64,000 nucleotides of DNA from Paragonimus westermani. Taxonomy: Eukaryota; Platyhelminthes; Trematoda; Plagiorchiida; Troglotrematidae. The stretch lies in contig QNGE01003521.1 in the NCBI GenBank assembly GCA_008508345.1, positions 1 to 64,000 on the forward strand, in the 5' to 3' direction. The position numbers and the translations under genes are program-made. Below, piece by piece: positions 50,576 through 61,003 of the stretch; position 1 is the first letter of the stretch, and the number at the start of each line of letters is the position of its first letter. Below the pieces are notes generated by a model. It did not search any database and had not been told where the DNA came from. It saw only the letters and a program-made list of their open reading frames with translations.

Positions 50576-51884
50576 GACAGCAGATATGGTAACCGCCCTA
50601 CTAACTTCGACCCCGGAAATTACCTTCGTGACTTCACAATCAAAGTAAGTTCGTCGATTTCAATTTAGCTCTTGAGTAGTGTTTCGATTGTTCGTGAGCA
50701 GTCGGAGATGTAGAAATTACCAGCTGGTGAACATTTGCTGAAAATGCTCACACAGTACATCTTACATTGTAGGAGTCGTGTGCAGAAATGTTTTCGTTCA
50801 GTCAGAATGGAATGAAAGACATTTATTTTTGGACAGACTGTCAAGGCCAGATGGTCAAATAAGAAACTGAACAATCAGATTGAAACAACAAATTAAACAA
50901 CAACAAATGACAGCTTCTAGATCCCATCGCATGTGACCAATTGTCTATACATGGAAGTCTGTTCGGTCTGTAAACGGACTGATCTGTCACGCGTGCTTTA
51001 ATAAGTGGCTATCTTCAATTCGCTAGGTGGTTGGTCATCGTCACAAATTCGGGTTTGTTGAAAATCGTCCATCTTTCACTGATTTGTGGGTCACATACAG
51101 TAGGATAGCCTAGAATGAACGCAGGTGACATATCACGGTGATTCTTTACATGTCACAAGGTTACCAGAACCACATTTGACTTAATTTCTTCAGTAACGAA
51201 TTCAAGCACTATTGTGTGTACAATGTGGGTGGCTAGACGGTAAAAGTGCTCAACACAGGGTCTCACACTAGATTGGATGGTGCTTTCACTTTCAGACTAG
51301 ATAAACTATGCGGTTGGCGACATCCGATTCGGATTAGCCTCTCACAGTGACCGAAATCAAAGGAGGCCTGCACTTATCCATCACTGCAATTGGCTTGCGC
51401 TGCACCAATTGCAGTTCCACCCACACACCACATATCCAGTGTAAACCCGAAGGAATAAGACCGGGAGGTGTGCCAGTGGGGCCTTTCTGTCCAGCCGGCC
51501 AATGCTGGTTAGCCACTTGATTGGCTAATAAGGAAAGGAAACTCTTATCTCTCGGAAACTAAACAGAGAGAGGCTGCAATGACGAGATCTACACTGAGAA
51601 GAAAGATTTTTGAAGTGTAATACAAGAAGCGTTGCAGTATAGGAGTGCAGGTTAGTGCAACCTAAAAAAGATAGGGAGGAAAAGCAAAGTTCTCATTGAA
51701 CTATGAAAAGCCAGGCAGACCATTCATCATACAATGCACCAACAAAGCCAAAGAAAAGAATGGATAGAAGACCACAGACACTCAAGTTTCTGAGAAGAAG
51801 AAGAGCGGATTAGTTGTCAGTGACCAGGATGTTGGCCGATGCAGTCATTAACAGAAGTAGTATGGATATACTGATATGACCTAC

Positions 51885-52145
51885 CTGAGCCTAACGTACT
51901 CGCCGCCTCTTCGCCGACGGGGTACTATGAGTACGTTGGTGACCTACTAGCCCCAAACGGCCAGCGCATTCGCGGCCGCACACATCGCAACGCCATATAG
52001 TCACGTCACCGTGACCTATGGCACCGATGGTTCCTTTGCGTACCGCACGCTTCTGCTCGCGACCACGCAACAATTGCTCGTTGAACTTTCAGACGCCCGC
52101 CCGAACCGTATTCCTCCAGGTCGTCTGGTTTAACACCAACTCTTC
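51885..52145 (-). mobile_element. 3' coding end of a LINE with a C2H2-type finger tail
   Basis: On the minus strand the frame reads TWRNTVRAGV, a TGA stop, KFNEQLLRGREQKRAVRK, and then a finger beginning CDVCGREC and ending GLVGHQRTH (C-x2-C-x12-H-x4-H-like spacing). It ends in a basic tail and a stop near 51891. The tryptophan, basic helix and C..C...H...H block with G-L-V-G-H is common at the C-terminus of invertebrate LINE polyproteins. It is a short, 5'-truncated, stop-containing relic and more GC-rich than its surroundings. Confidence 0.65.
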
Positions 52146-53468
52146 CCAACATCTAAAATCAATGTTACAACGTGAAAGACTTACCTGCAGATAAACTATA
52201 CACACACATACACCAACGCACAGGATCTGACAACCGGTACAAGTTAGCAATGCTCAGAAAAACACGGTCCAGTTAGAGTTTCCAATGTGTACCAACACGT
52301 CGAACAAGTTGTTGGGTCCAATAGTTTGACCTGTCATTTCGATGCGCCGTAACACGGGCGAGGTTGGACTTCCGTTTACACATATGTTGTCATTAGCTGT
52401 TGCATTATCACACACCCAGTTGGTCTTGTTATGAGGTTTTCATCGCAGCAAGTATCTACGTATCTTAACAAAGTATATACCATCATAATTACATATCACC
52501 TACGTCTTAAAAACCATGCACACTGCGATAGTTATTAATGTTTTCATACCGCGCACTTGGATACAGTTCTTGATACACCTTGGTTAACATTTTTCTCCTT
52601 TCCTTGTGTATCGTTATCGATGGAAATTTACTGGTCTCTGTGAATTAAGTTTCGTACTAAATATACTGAAGGTATTCTAGTGGATCACGTTCGGGAATGA
52701 AGACAGTAAATGTAAGGTGATCACCTAACGATTTGTTATTTTTCTCTGTCTATGAATTAAATCAAGAGAGCTTGGTATCGATCATATTCACTCCGATTAT
52801 CGCTCTGTACTCTGACTTTCTGCAGTTCTTCCTACTGAAGTTCATTAATTTTTTCCGAAACCATAGTGAACATCGATGTGTGTGATAGATAGACGCGTGG
52901 AAACTGACTAACAATTTGTAGCAATACTTGGTTCGTTATGTCTAAACATCGCCCAGAAGTTGAAAAGAATTACTAACTTTATTCGATGAAACTAGTTTGT
53001 GTGAAGTCAAGTATCAGTTCCGATAACATTTCTTGCGTCCAAAATAGCCTGTTTGTATTCATTTTTTGTCAAAATGTCAAACGTATGCTTCCTGATTTGT
53101 TGTTAATGCCAACACAGATGTTTACTCCTAGTTGATTCGTCTTCACCCGATTTCACTGATTTTCTCTACTCAGCCTACTGATTGCAACCAAACTAACATT
53201 TACTTGCTGTTCATCTAATTTGTTCTCAGCCGGGTTCAGGCTAACAATAATGCCATTTAGTTCACTTAATATGCTCACGTCAATCTAGTGGCTATTACAG
53301 GGGCGTCATCGAGTAGTTTCCGACAGTGGCCTAGTTGCACAGATCAAGCCCGTCACGTGATCAGTCATAATATAACGTAATAACGACTCCGGCCCCCTTG
53401 TTTCAAACAAAATACTTATTTTCGTCCTTGGACATCTGCTTACTCGGACACTGATATATTTCATCAAG

Positions 53469-53942
53469 ATAACTTTTGATTACTGATGAGTAGTCGGGGA
53501 TTTGGTTTATTTTCAAGTTGAACATCACTCACATTTGATCGCAGCGTTCTCATTCAGATAGACTTGCCAGCCAGCCTCTTTCGATTAGAAGCACTAGGCT
53601 CGAGTTTCGCTCTCATTAGAGCTCGTCAGTAGTGCATATTCTTGCCACGGCCGGGATTTGAACTCCGGCCATTCCAATCATGAGGCAACCGTAATCTAAA
53701 ATATCGCCTTGCAGGTTTAATGAGTTCTGTGATCTCGACCTGTCTCGGAAGTCCTAATCGCGGAGTTATCGATTGGAGTTCAAATCCCGGCCGTGGCAAG
53801 GATATGCACTACTGACGAGCTCTGCTGAGAGCGAAACTCGAGTCTAGTGCTTCTTTTCGAAATAGGCTGACTGGAGAGTCTATCTGAATGCGAAGGCTGT
53901 GATCAAATGTGAGTGATGGTCAACTTGAAAATAACTATTGAT
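53469..53942. mobile_element. Second inverted pair of SINE copies with flanking near-direct repeat
   Basis: ATAACTTTTGAT (53469-53480) and ATAACTATTGAT (53931-53942) match at 11 of 12 bases. The left part (53481-53690) is a reverse-orientation SINE beginning exactly at its 3' tail (TACTGATGAGTAGTCGGGG). After about 75 bp of unrelated sequence, the right part (about 53768-53930) is a forward copy starting at GGAGTTCAAATCCCGGCC. The B-boxes of both are intact. Confidence 0.75.
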
Positions 53943-54568
53943 CTACAAATCCAATATATATAACCGGCTTATATCACTTTCAGATTCTATTAGTGACTGT
54001 TGTTTAGGTGCCAATTTTTTCGTCCACCCATGCAGAGTACCCTTTGATACCTGATCATTCCTTATGAATTACTGATCAGTAGTCTGGAATTTTGACTGTT
54101 TATGAGTAAGTTGAACAGTAGACTCGCATTCCATCACCGAGTTGGATAGGGGGAATTATGTCGTTGTATCACTGTTGTTCAACCTCATCACCACGGTGTG
54201 TAGTTCGTATTATCGTGGGTCCAAGTCTGATTCACGTTCTTGTCCGCGAGCGTGTTGAATGTGATGTCAATAACCAGAATTAATTTATCCACACTTTTAG
54301 CTACAATCCCACACCAACAATCCAGTTTATTCATCAGTAGGTTTACTGAACTCTTGGACTTTGATTTGACCGAGAAGTTCAGATGTGAAAGTTGTCAGTT
54401 GGATTTAACAGCCCCCCTCCTCAAGAGAATAGAAGACGAACTGAGCGTTATTCACGAATGATTATGACGAGCTTCTGATGCAATTGTTTGGCCACTTCTA
54501 GTTGGGGTTGATGTAACAAAGTTTACTTCTCGTTTGGCCTACTGTTTATGTGTAATTTGTTTTTGTTT

Positions 54569-54582
54569 GTATATATATATAC
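54569..54582. repeat. (TA)n run
   Basis: Dinucleotide run in intron 2. Confidence 0.7.
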
Positions 54583-55019
54583 AAGTGTCAATAGACAATT
54601 TGTTAAATTGTTTCAAAACTAAACGCACGTAGATGCATATTTCCTCGTTGAGTGTGTTCTAGAAACTTAGCTACAAAGTCACCAAAAGGGATTTTTCTGA
54701 CACTATCATCAAGCTCATTGCCAATGAATATTTTGCGATTAAGTTCACCGATCTTTTGACGGGACTTTATTCACTTGAACTTTTCAACTGATCCGTTACG
54801 AAAAAGACAGCTGGACTCGATTTCATGTCAACACAATTCCAGGCAAATTTAGTGAAATGTCAAGTGAGTTCTGCGACTTCAACTCGATTGAGGAACTGTT
54901 ATCCCTTTGAGCTGAAAAACGATCATTGTCTAATTGGGGGACTAAGGAGACGTAACGTTACCCATAGGCGAATGTGACTGAAAATTTAACTGTAGCTATT
55001 CTGCTTTCTTCCATGTGAC

Positions 55020-55205
55020 GTGACTGGCGAAGTGGTCAGCATGTTTGTTTGATAAGAACATGAGTCGTAGTTTAGATCCTGGCCGTGGAAACTAAATACA
55101 CTACCACTACCTCTTAATAAGATGGAGACCTAGGCCTTCGGCTTCTTTTAGGGAGGGGCTAGCTTTAGGGCTTGTCTGAACGCAAAAGCCGTTACTAGTA
55201 GCATG
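55020..55205 (+). mobile_element. Decayed SINE family A copy
   Basis: Sense orientation: TGGCGAAGTGGTCAGCATG (A-box), AGTTTAGATCCTGGCCGTGG (B-box), ACTACCACTACCTCTTAATA and GGGGCTAGCTTTAGGGCTTG, then TCTGAACGCAAAAGCCG. Confidence 0.65.
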
Positions 55206-56034
55206 ATGCCTTATCGAAAAATTGTCTACCGATTCACTTGATAAAACCCTGACTGGAAAAAGATGAGGAGTAGAAGTATTTCTGGCTGCACAGTTGGTTC
55301 CAGCCATGATGTCAATGAGGCAGCTGAAGAATGATCACGGTCAAGATCTTCAGTATGCTCAGCTGGGTCAAGCCGAAAGTGAGAATCATTGAATGACTCA
55401 CAAACCACTTGGTGTCTACGGCGTTCTTGATTCATAGGCCAATTTTTCTGCATATTTGATGAACCCGCCCTTATCACTACTGTTTTTGTTATTGTTAGCG
55501 TTGAAATCTTCGAGCTGATGATGCTACACAACCTCATATAACTGCACTCGGTGACTTACTTCGGAATTCTACAGACACCGTTGATAGTCAAGTTGACACA
55601 GGGAATCAAATTAGTATCCCAAGTCTCACTGCAAACGGGGAAACTTTTCACTAAATCTTTCCTCCAAAAAAACTGAACACGTCAATATTTCTAGTTTGTT
55701 TGTTTAAGAGCTGTTATGTTGGAATTCAGAAAGGTTCGGGCTGATCGTTCAGCTTGAACTAGGTTTCAAAGTAGACTAACCGAAAGGCTTATTCGTATAC
55801 CAGAGATGAGACTAAGGATGGATGATGTTCAATTTAAAGTGAGTTGGATTAGCTAAGCGTTACTGGCTTTAGATCGATGACTGTTTTTGTAAAATCCAAG
55901 ACTAGTCAAAATAGATGACCTTGCTTCTACAAGGTCAAAAAAGGATATAACTTCCGTGGCATCTGACTGTTCATATTTGTCCTCAGATCGTTCGGTAGTT
56001 CAATCGATGAATAACACATATCTCACTCCAACTG

Positions 56035-56115
56035 GACTTCATGTGTCTCATTCTGACAGAAAGTTAAGCTCGAATTTCGCCCATTTCGATGTTCATCAGC
56101 TGTAGAAATTCTCTT
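56035..56115 (-). mobile_element. Possible SINE family A fragment
   Basis: CATTCTGACAGAAAGTTAAG, CTCGAATTTCGCCCATTTCG and TGTTCATCAGCTGTAGAAAT resemble the central part of the SINE in reverse orientation. Weak. Confidence 0.35.
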
Positions 56116-58079
56116 CAGAGCAGACATGTGCACCAGCTCACTTTGGTTTTGACGCGAACGTGTTCATCGACACAACAAAATGACAGTGATCATGGTAAAA
56201 TGGACATCTCAAAGCAAGAAGCCGTAGTCATCCACGACAACAACACCATCAACCTCGTCATAATCAACAAAAGTAACGATGACGTCGCTACCATAATCAT
56301 TTCTAACCACAATAAGTCGGTAACGGAAATTATCTCTAATCTCCATTCTGAAGTGGAACGAAAGGTGAATGATCTCGTTTACAAATTCCCGGAAAAATGA
56401 GTGAGATTAAGTCGTTTACACTATGGCATATAAACGCTAATAGGCGACAACAACGCACCTTGCAAAGCTACCAGTTTAATCGAATGGTTGACGAAGGTTG
56501 ATTTGTCAGACAGGTTCTTTGCAGCTATCAACACCCAGTTTCATTGGTTGTCAACAGACTACGCAAGAAAGTTTGCTGAACTAGTCTGACCTATAAAACC
56601 ACCGACCTCGATTTGTTGTCATCCGTTATTCTCGTCATTCATATACTGGAAGTGTTATGAAGCCTAATAAATGATTAGAGCAAACAGTTTTCAAGTTACT
56701 CCTCATTGCTCCTATTTCCGTTCAATAACGCATTACTAGTCATCTCATTTTTCATATGTGCTTTAAGCGCCAAGTAAATAATGCACGACCTGATAACTAG
56801 TGATGTCACATTTTACGGTTGACAGAATACGGACTACGGAAACCCCCAACTTGTGTAATTGAAAAATCCCATGCTGACCTCATTTCTGAGTGGTCTATCT
56901 AAAAACTGGTTATATCAACTTCTTGTGCTGGTTGGTTCTACACTCACCGTCTTGACTGCTATCCACACGAATAAAGTGCGGGTAGACCCCGGAGTTAGGA
57001 GATGCTGACGCAACGGGCCGTACTGGTTGTCAAGGCAACTAATAAACTTGTTTGGCCCAGAGCGATTTGGTTCGTTGAAACTTTCGGAAAAAAAAGATTA
57101 ACTTTTTCGCTAAGCAATCGTTCTACCCACTGTCCTGTGAACAACGACCATAGCGAAGTGGCCAATAAGACATTTGGTTTCCGTAGCCGACGTGGACTGG
57201 CCGGTTATGTACGGCAGCCGCGGGCATATGCATTCTATCAGTATGTGCTGACATTCGATGTCACCAAATTTGTTTGCAACGGCCGAGATCGGACTGTTGC
57301 TGAAGACAAAAACGGGACTTCAATACTCAAGAGCACGGTCCGATCAGATTTCTCTTTGACATTCTTTTGACATGGATATCAGGGATTTCAAAGTAGTTTG
57401 AATGAGACTTTTCAGTGACACTGTTACGTTACGTGGTCATTGCTATCATACCTAAGTAGTCGACTTTGTGTCAGCAATATATCTAACGTGGTACATCGTT
57501 TTTTGAACATTACTCCCTAGGGTCATGCTAAAAAGCACGAAAACTTAAACCAAAATTTAAAAAAGAACATGGAACTGTGTATCACATCGAACATAATTTT
57601 GTGTTCAAAGTTGTCGTGTACACGAACAGTACCCTGTAGAATTTGAAATAAGTCGACATGTGCGCGCATCACTCGCCAAAGGGCTGGTACCGTTGTCTCG
57701 GTTGTAGGGTCGGTCCTCGGCCCCAGTTTGTTTCTCTCACTCGTATACTACACTCCACACGCATGTTAATCTGCGTTTGTTTTCCACAGATAATTTTAAC
57801 GGGAAAACTTTAAATTCTCATAAGCTTTGATTAGAACTAAATGAATAGACCAGTAATTATGCAATTCTTCCACCATTTTTGTCTATTTTTTGGAGCTTGG
57901 AGGGATTTTGTACCGATCGATGTCTTCAGCAACCGATGTCTCTTTAAAACTAATTCTACTGCGTAATGAATTATGTATTAACTAATCGGTACTTGATTTG
58001 AGCTCAATGTCGGCTTAAAGGAAATGTGAGGTCTTAACAATCTGGCATTTTCATATGCGCCAAATCTTACCTTATTTGT

Positions 58080-58225
58080 CAAAATGCCAAGGGTTGATAA
58101 CTTGGTGCATATCAATCGAATCAGTGGGGCAAGCATACTAATGTCGCAGACGGGTTCACTGGTAGAAATAACGGTCTGTTCACTGTCAAAGTGAGTGATA
58201 TTCAGCCTAGATCAACCATATCGCC
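58080..58225 (+). mobile_element. Possible SINE family A fragment
   Basis: GCAAGCATACTAATGTCGCA and CAAAGTGAGTGATATTCAGC, then ATCAACCATATCGCCCACCA, resemble the sense 3' half and tail (AAATGTGAGTGATGTTCAAC...). Weak. Confidence 0.3.
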
Positions 58226-60149
58226 CACCACTTATCAACGACGACAGTTTGGTGTGTGCTGATAAGTGCATGATTGTTGTCACTTCCATTTTGCCCAATA
58301 AAATAACTTAGTTTTATTTTACTGTCCTTTATAATCACACTGACACGATGGTGTATTGTCGAAAACATGGTCGTCATGTTTTGTGATAGACTACTTGGTT
58401 TTAGTCCCGCTTCAAATGCCTTTAGGTACAGTATCGTTGACTGATATTCCTCCAGGTTACTCAGCATGCATACTCGGCTTTTGAAAAATTGGGACACCTA
58501 ACGTGTGTAAGTGAGCAATACAAGTGACGGTTGTCTATTGTGGTCATGAAGGATCAGCACACAGTTTAAACACTGATCAACACTTCTACAGTAATCTGAG
58601 AAGTACATGTGAATTACATCACTATTACAGGGAGCAAACAGAAGGCTTGCAGGCATAGAGTGAACCTTTCCTTATCAATTATTTTGAGCGACAGAAAGAC
58701 ATCTTTCCGGTGTTTAAAGGATCCACGTTTAGAGTGAGTGTGAAATCGATGTTGCCCTATTAATCCCCAAACTAAAAGACTTCCAGTGTTTACAACCATT
58801 TAACCTTGCACGCCTGCATTTAATCACATGCATTAAGAGAAACAATCGAATAGACACTGGGACCTGGCACAGAAGAGAATACTGGATACCGTGAATCAAA
58901 CAACTTTTGTGGCTCCATCTATGATGGTGCACTTATTCAAATTTATGGGTCGTGAAACGAGCGCATGTCACGATATCATGTTAACCAGTTATTATTGACG
59001 CCTCACTATACTGTTTAGTCGTACCTTGTGGAACTACAGTCACTCACCAAATTATTGGCATTCATGCTAAAGACCCCAGGGTGCATTCAATTTCTAGCTA
59101 CGGAACTTAGGACAGCTGGTGTCTAGTCACATTCAGTGATGTTACGTTTGCAGTTGTTTTTCTTGGTTATTCATGGAACAAGAACACTCAGTACAGCTGG
59201 TCAATGATATCTTCAACAAACCTACCGTATCGCCTTTGTTTACACCTTGGTTGTTTGAGTGCCACATTTGGACACCTTGACGTGGATTGTTTGAGATTTG
59301 ACACTGGGACATTACTGATGAACTCCACCTACCCACCCCCTCTCCTGGCCTAACTTTGATCTTGGGCCCATTGATTTTCTGGGTTCATGACTGAGCTGGA
59401 ATTGAGCACGATTTTCAACAACTGATTACTTGTGGTGGCTGGCAATAAAGACAACATCTGTATGGTTTTTCACAAGGTCGCGCACAGCTTCGAGTGAAAC
59501 CGTATTAAAACAAAGGGTATTGTGCAATTTAGTATGATGATGGCTGTTTTAAATTTGTAGTTGGTGCTTGTTACCGACCATCTGTGAGCAGATCTCTTAT
59601 AAGATAAAATGTGCTCCAACGGAATTTAATCTACACAGCCTAACTCCATTCTAGAGATTATATCGTGATCTTCGAAACAAGAACCTGATTCTAGTCAACC
59701 TAAACGGTAAATTGAGCTTACAGCCCAAATGTGAATGAAGCCTGTGTGTCGCTACATCTTGTCATCATCGATTTCTGCTCGAACCGTGTCTTGTCACTTG
59801 TATTGTAAATAATCTCTCTACGCTAAATACACCAAAATATATGTTGAATGATTCTTGAGTAAATGATACAAAGTCAATGTTGCTTATTACAGAGCTAGTT
59901 AATAGGCTGCTGTCTATTGCTCTACCAACACATCACTCTGGTTTGATGAAATGCTCAAAATTACGGGAACTTTACTCACCATTACTTTTTTGGGGTAAAA
60001 CGTTTCATTTATTTGTTCGCCCATTAGCCGATCTCCTAGACTCTTGTGTGGAGTAATATCGACAATTGCAACCGATGTACGACAGTTGCCGTAGACACCA
60101 ACTCGTTCATTCCTGCCGTTGTTTTGTTTCATCTCGTTCCACCCCGCAG

Positions 60150-60538
60150 CCTTTGTCACCGCTTTGTCAGTTCTCATCTATCACGTCACTGTGATCGTAC
60201 ATCAGCAAAATCACGCAGGTCCCATCACCTTCGGGGCAGCCTACGGATTCACGTGGTTTGGTTGTTTTTTACACCTTTTGGCAGCGTTCCTTTTGTTTCT
60301 GGACGAACTACTTCATCGACTGGCCACCCAGTTGACTCGCGTTAAATGTGTGCAAGTCTGTTTAAATTGTTTGATCAGGTTCTACACGCGCGTCCATGAG
60401 CGCCATCTCAAACGGCAAGAGAAACAACGCCAGCAAACACACGTCCCCTCAGGCCGTACCTCTGTTCGTTCCACTGACTACTTGAAACCAAGTCGTGTAA
60501 GTATGGGTGGCGTTGTCGGTGGTCCCTCTCGAAGTTGA
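60150..60538 (+). CDS. Last visible exon: TM3, TM4 and basic tail of the PMP22/claudin-family protein
   Basis: The acceptor is ACCCCGCAG at 60141-60149. The exon begins with two bases that complete the codon left open at 39543 (g plus cc, Ala). It encodes TM3 (AFVTALSVLIYHVTVIV), a short second extracellular loop (HQQNHAGPIT), TM4 (GAAYGFTWFGCFLHLLAAFL continuing LFLDEL) and a cytoplasmic tail. The tail has a cysteine cluster (CVQVCLNC) and many Lys/Arg/Gln residues, and ends at a TGA at 60536-60538. The Y-G-F-T-W start of TM4 resembles the Y-G-Y/F-S pattern of EMP/PMP22. A near-perfect donor (CGT|GTAAGTAT, 60497) lies in phase 0 inside this exon, so an isoform could leave out the last 13 residues and continue further on. 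The three exons together give about 209 residues without TM1. Confidence 0.75.
60497..60502 (+). promoter_or_regulatory. Possible alternative 5' splice site in the last exon
   Basis: GTAAGT follows the complete codon CGT and lies 42 nt before the stop. It matches the consensus better than the GTGAGT donors used by the upstream exons. If it is used, the tail after LKPSR would be replaced by sequence further downstream. Confidence 0.35.
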
Positions 60539-60574
60539 GTTGTTTCATTTATGCCCTGTGCCTCATGGGCATAC

Positions 60575-60593
60575 AACACACACACACACACAC
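60575..60593. repeat. (AC)n run
   Basis: Dinucleotide run 40 bp after the stop codon of the four-TM gene. It explains the THTHTP string in the open frame there. Confidence 0.85.
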
Positions 60594-60988
60594 CCGATAG
60601 GCAGCATTCAATCAGCCATTTCACCACGCTGTTCAGCCCAGTTTCCGGACATTCATTGCACATTGCGCCAATGAGTCAGCTCTTGCTGTTCCCCTCAAAA
60701 TTATCGTTTTCCAAAAATTGGTTTGCTGATGCCAATCGAGCTTTCTGTGATCAGACCAAGCGCCCTGGCCAACGCTCACAATTCCCGCGACGCACGCACA
60801 AGCTAGTGTTCACCCTAGAATGTGCGTGTGTGTATTCACCCATAGGCACGCATGGGAATGCGTACGTATGTACGTTTGTGTATTCAAACAAAAGCTTGAC
60901 ATGTAATAGTGATATTTATGTTCACCAAGATGCAGACAGTGCACGATTTAGCACTATGATTTGGTTTTTAAATAACGTATGTGTACAA

Positions 60989-60994
60989 AATAAA
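60989..60994 (+). terminator. Polyadenylation signal AATAAA
   Basis: Canonical hexamer about 450 nt downstream of the stop codon of the four-TM gene. It is the best-placed signal on the plus strand after the final exon. Confidence 0.45.
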
Positions 60995-61003
60995 ATTATA
61001 TAA

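Larger units (their letters stand above)
39544..60149 (+). other. Intron 2 of the four-TM gene (20,606 bp)
   Basis: It is bounded by GTGAGT and CCGCAG and holds SINE copies, LTR relics and the LINE tail. The stretches 43372-44983, 45366-49035, 50576-51884, 52146-53468 and 55206-60149 show no recognised gene apart from weak SINE pieces. Confidence 0.6.
20411..60538 (+). other. Gene span: PMP22/EMP/claudin-like four-TM gene, 5' end not located
   Basis: The three exons join in frame (phase 1 at 20503/39394 and again at 39543/60150). Together they give extracellular loop 1, TM2, TM3 and TM4 in the family order. The product should be a small tetraspanning membrane protein with both ends in the cytoplasm. 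Known relatives act in junctions, myelin compaction or ion-channel modulation; none of these roles can be assigned here. The start codon and TM1 must lie upstream of 20411, either in this window or before it. Both introns are about 20 kb and are filled with transposon debris. Because both boundaries of intron 2 are phase 1, an additional symmetric exon inside it cannot be excluded. Confidence 0.7.
60539..61003 (+). other. Probable 3' untranslated region with poly(A) signal
   Basis: After the TGA at 60538 comes AT-rich sequence with an (AC)n run at 60575-60593. A canonical AATAAA lies at 60989-60994 (CAAAATAAAATTATATAAA). This fits a 3' UTR of roughly 450-470 nt for the four-TM gene. The 150-codon open frame in this stretch (60551-61003) is low in complexity at its start and resembles no family known to me. 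Confidence 0.5.

Noticed and set aside
60551..61003. 150-codon plus-strand frame after the four-TM gene
   Set aside because: It starts in an (AC)n repeat, runs through the probable 3' UTR over the poly(A) signal and has no recognisable domain.
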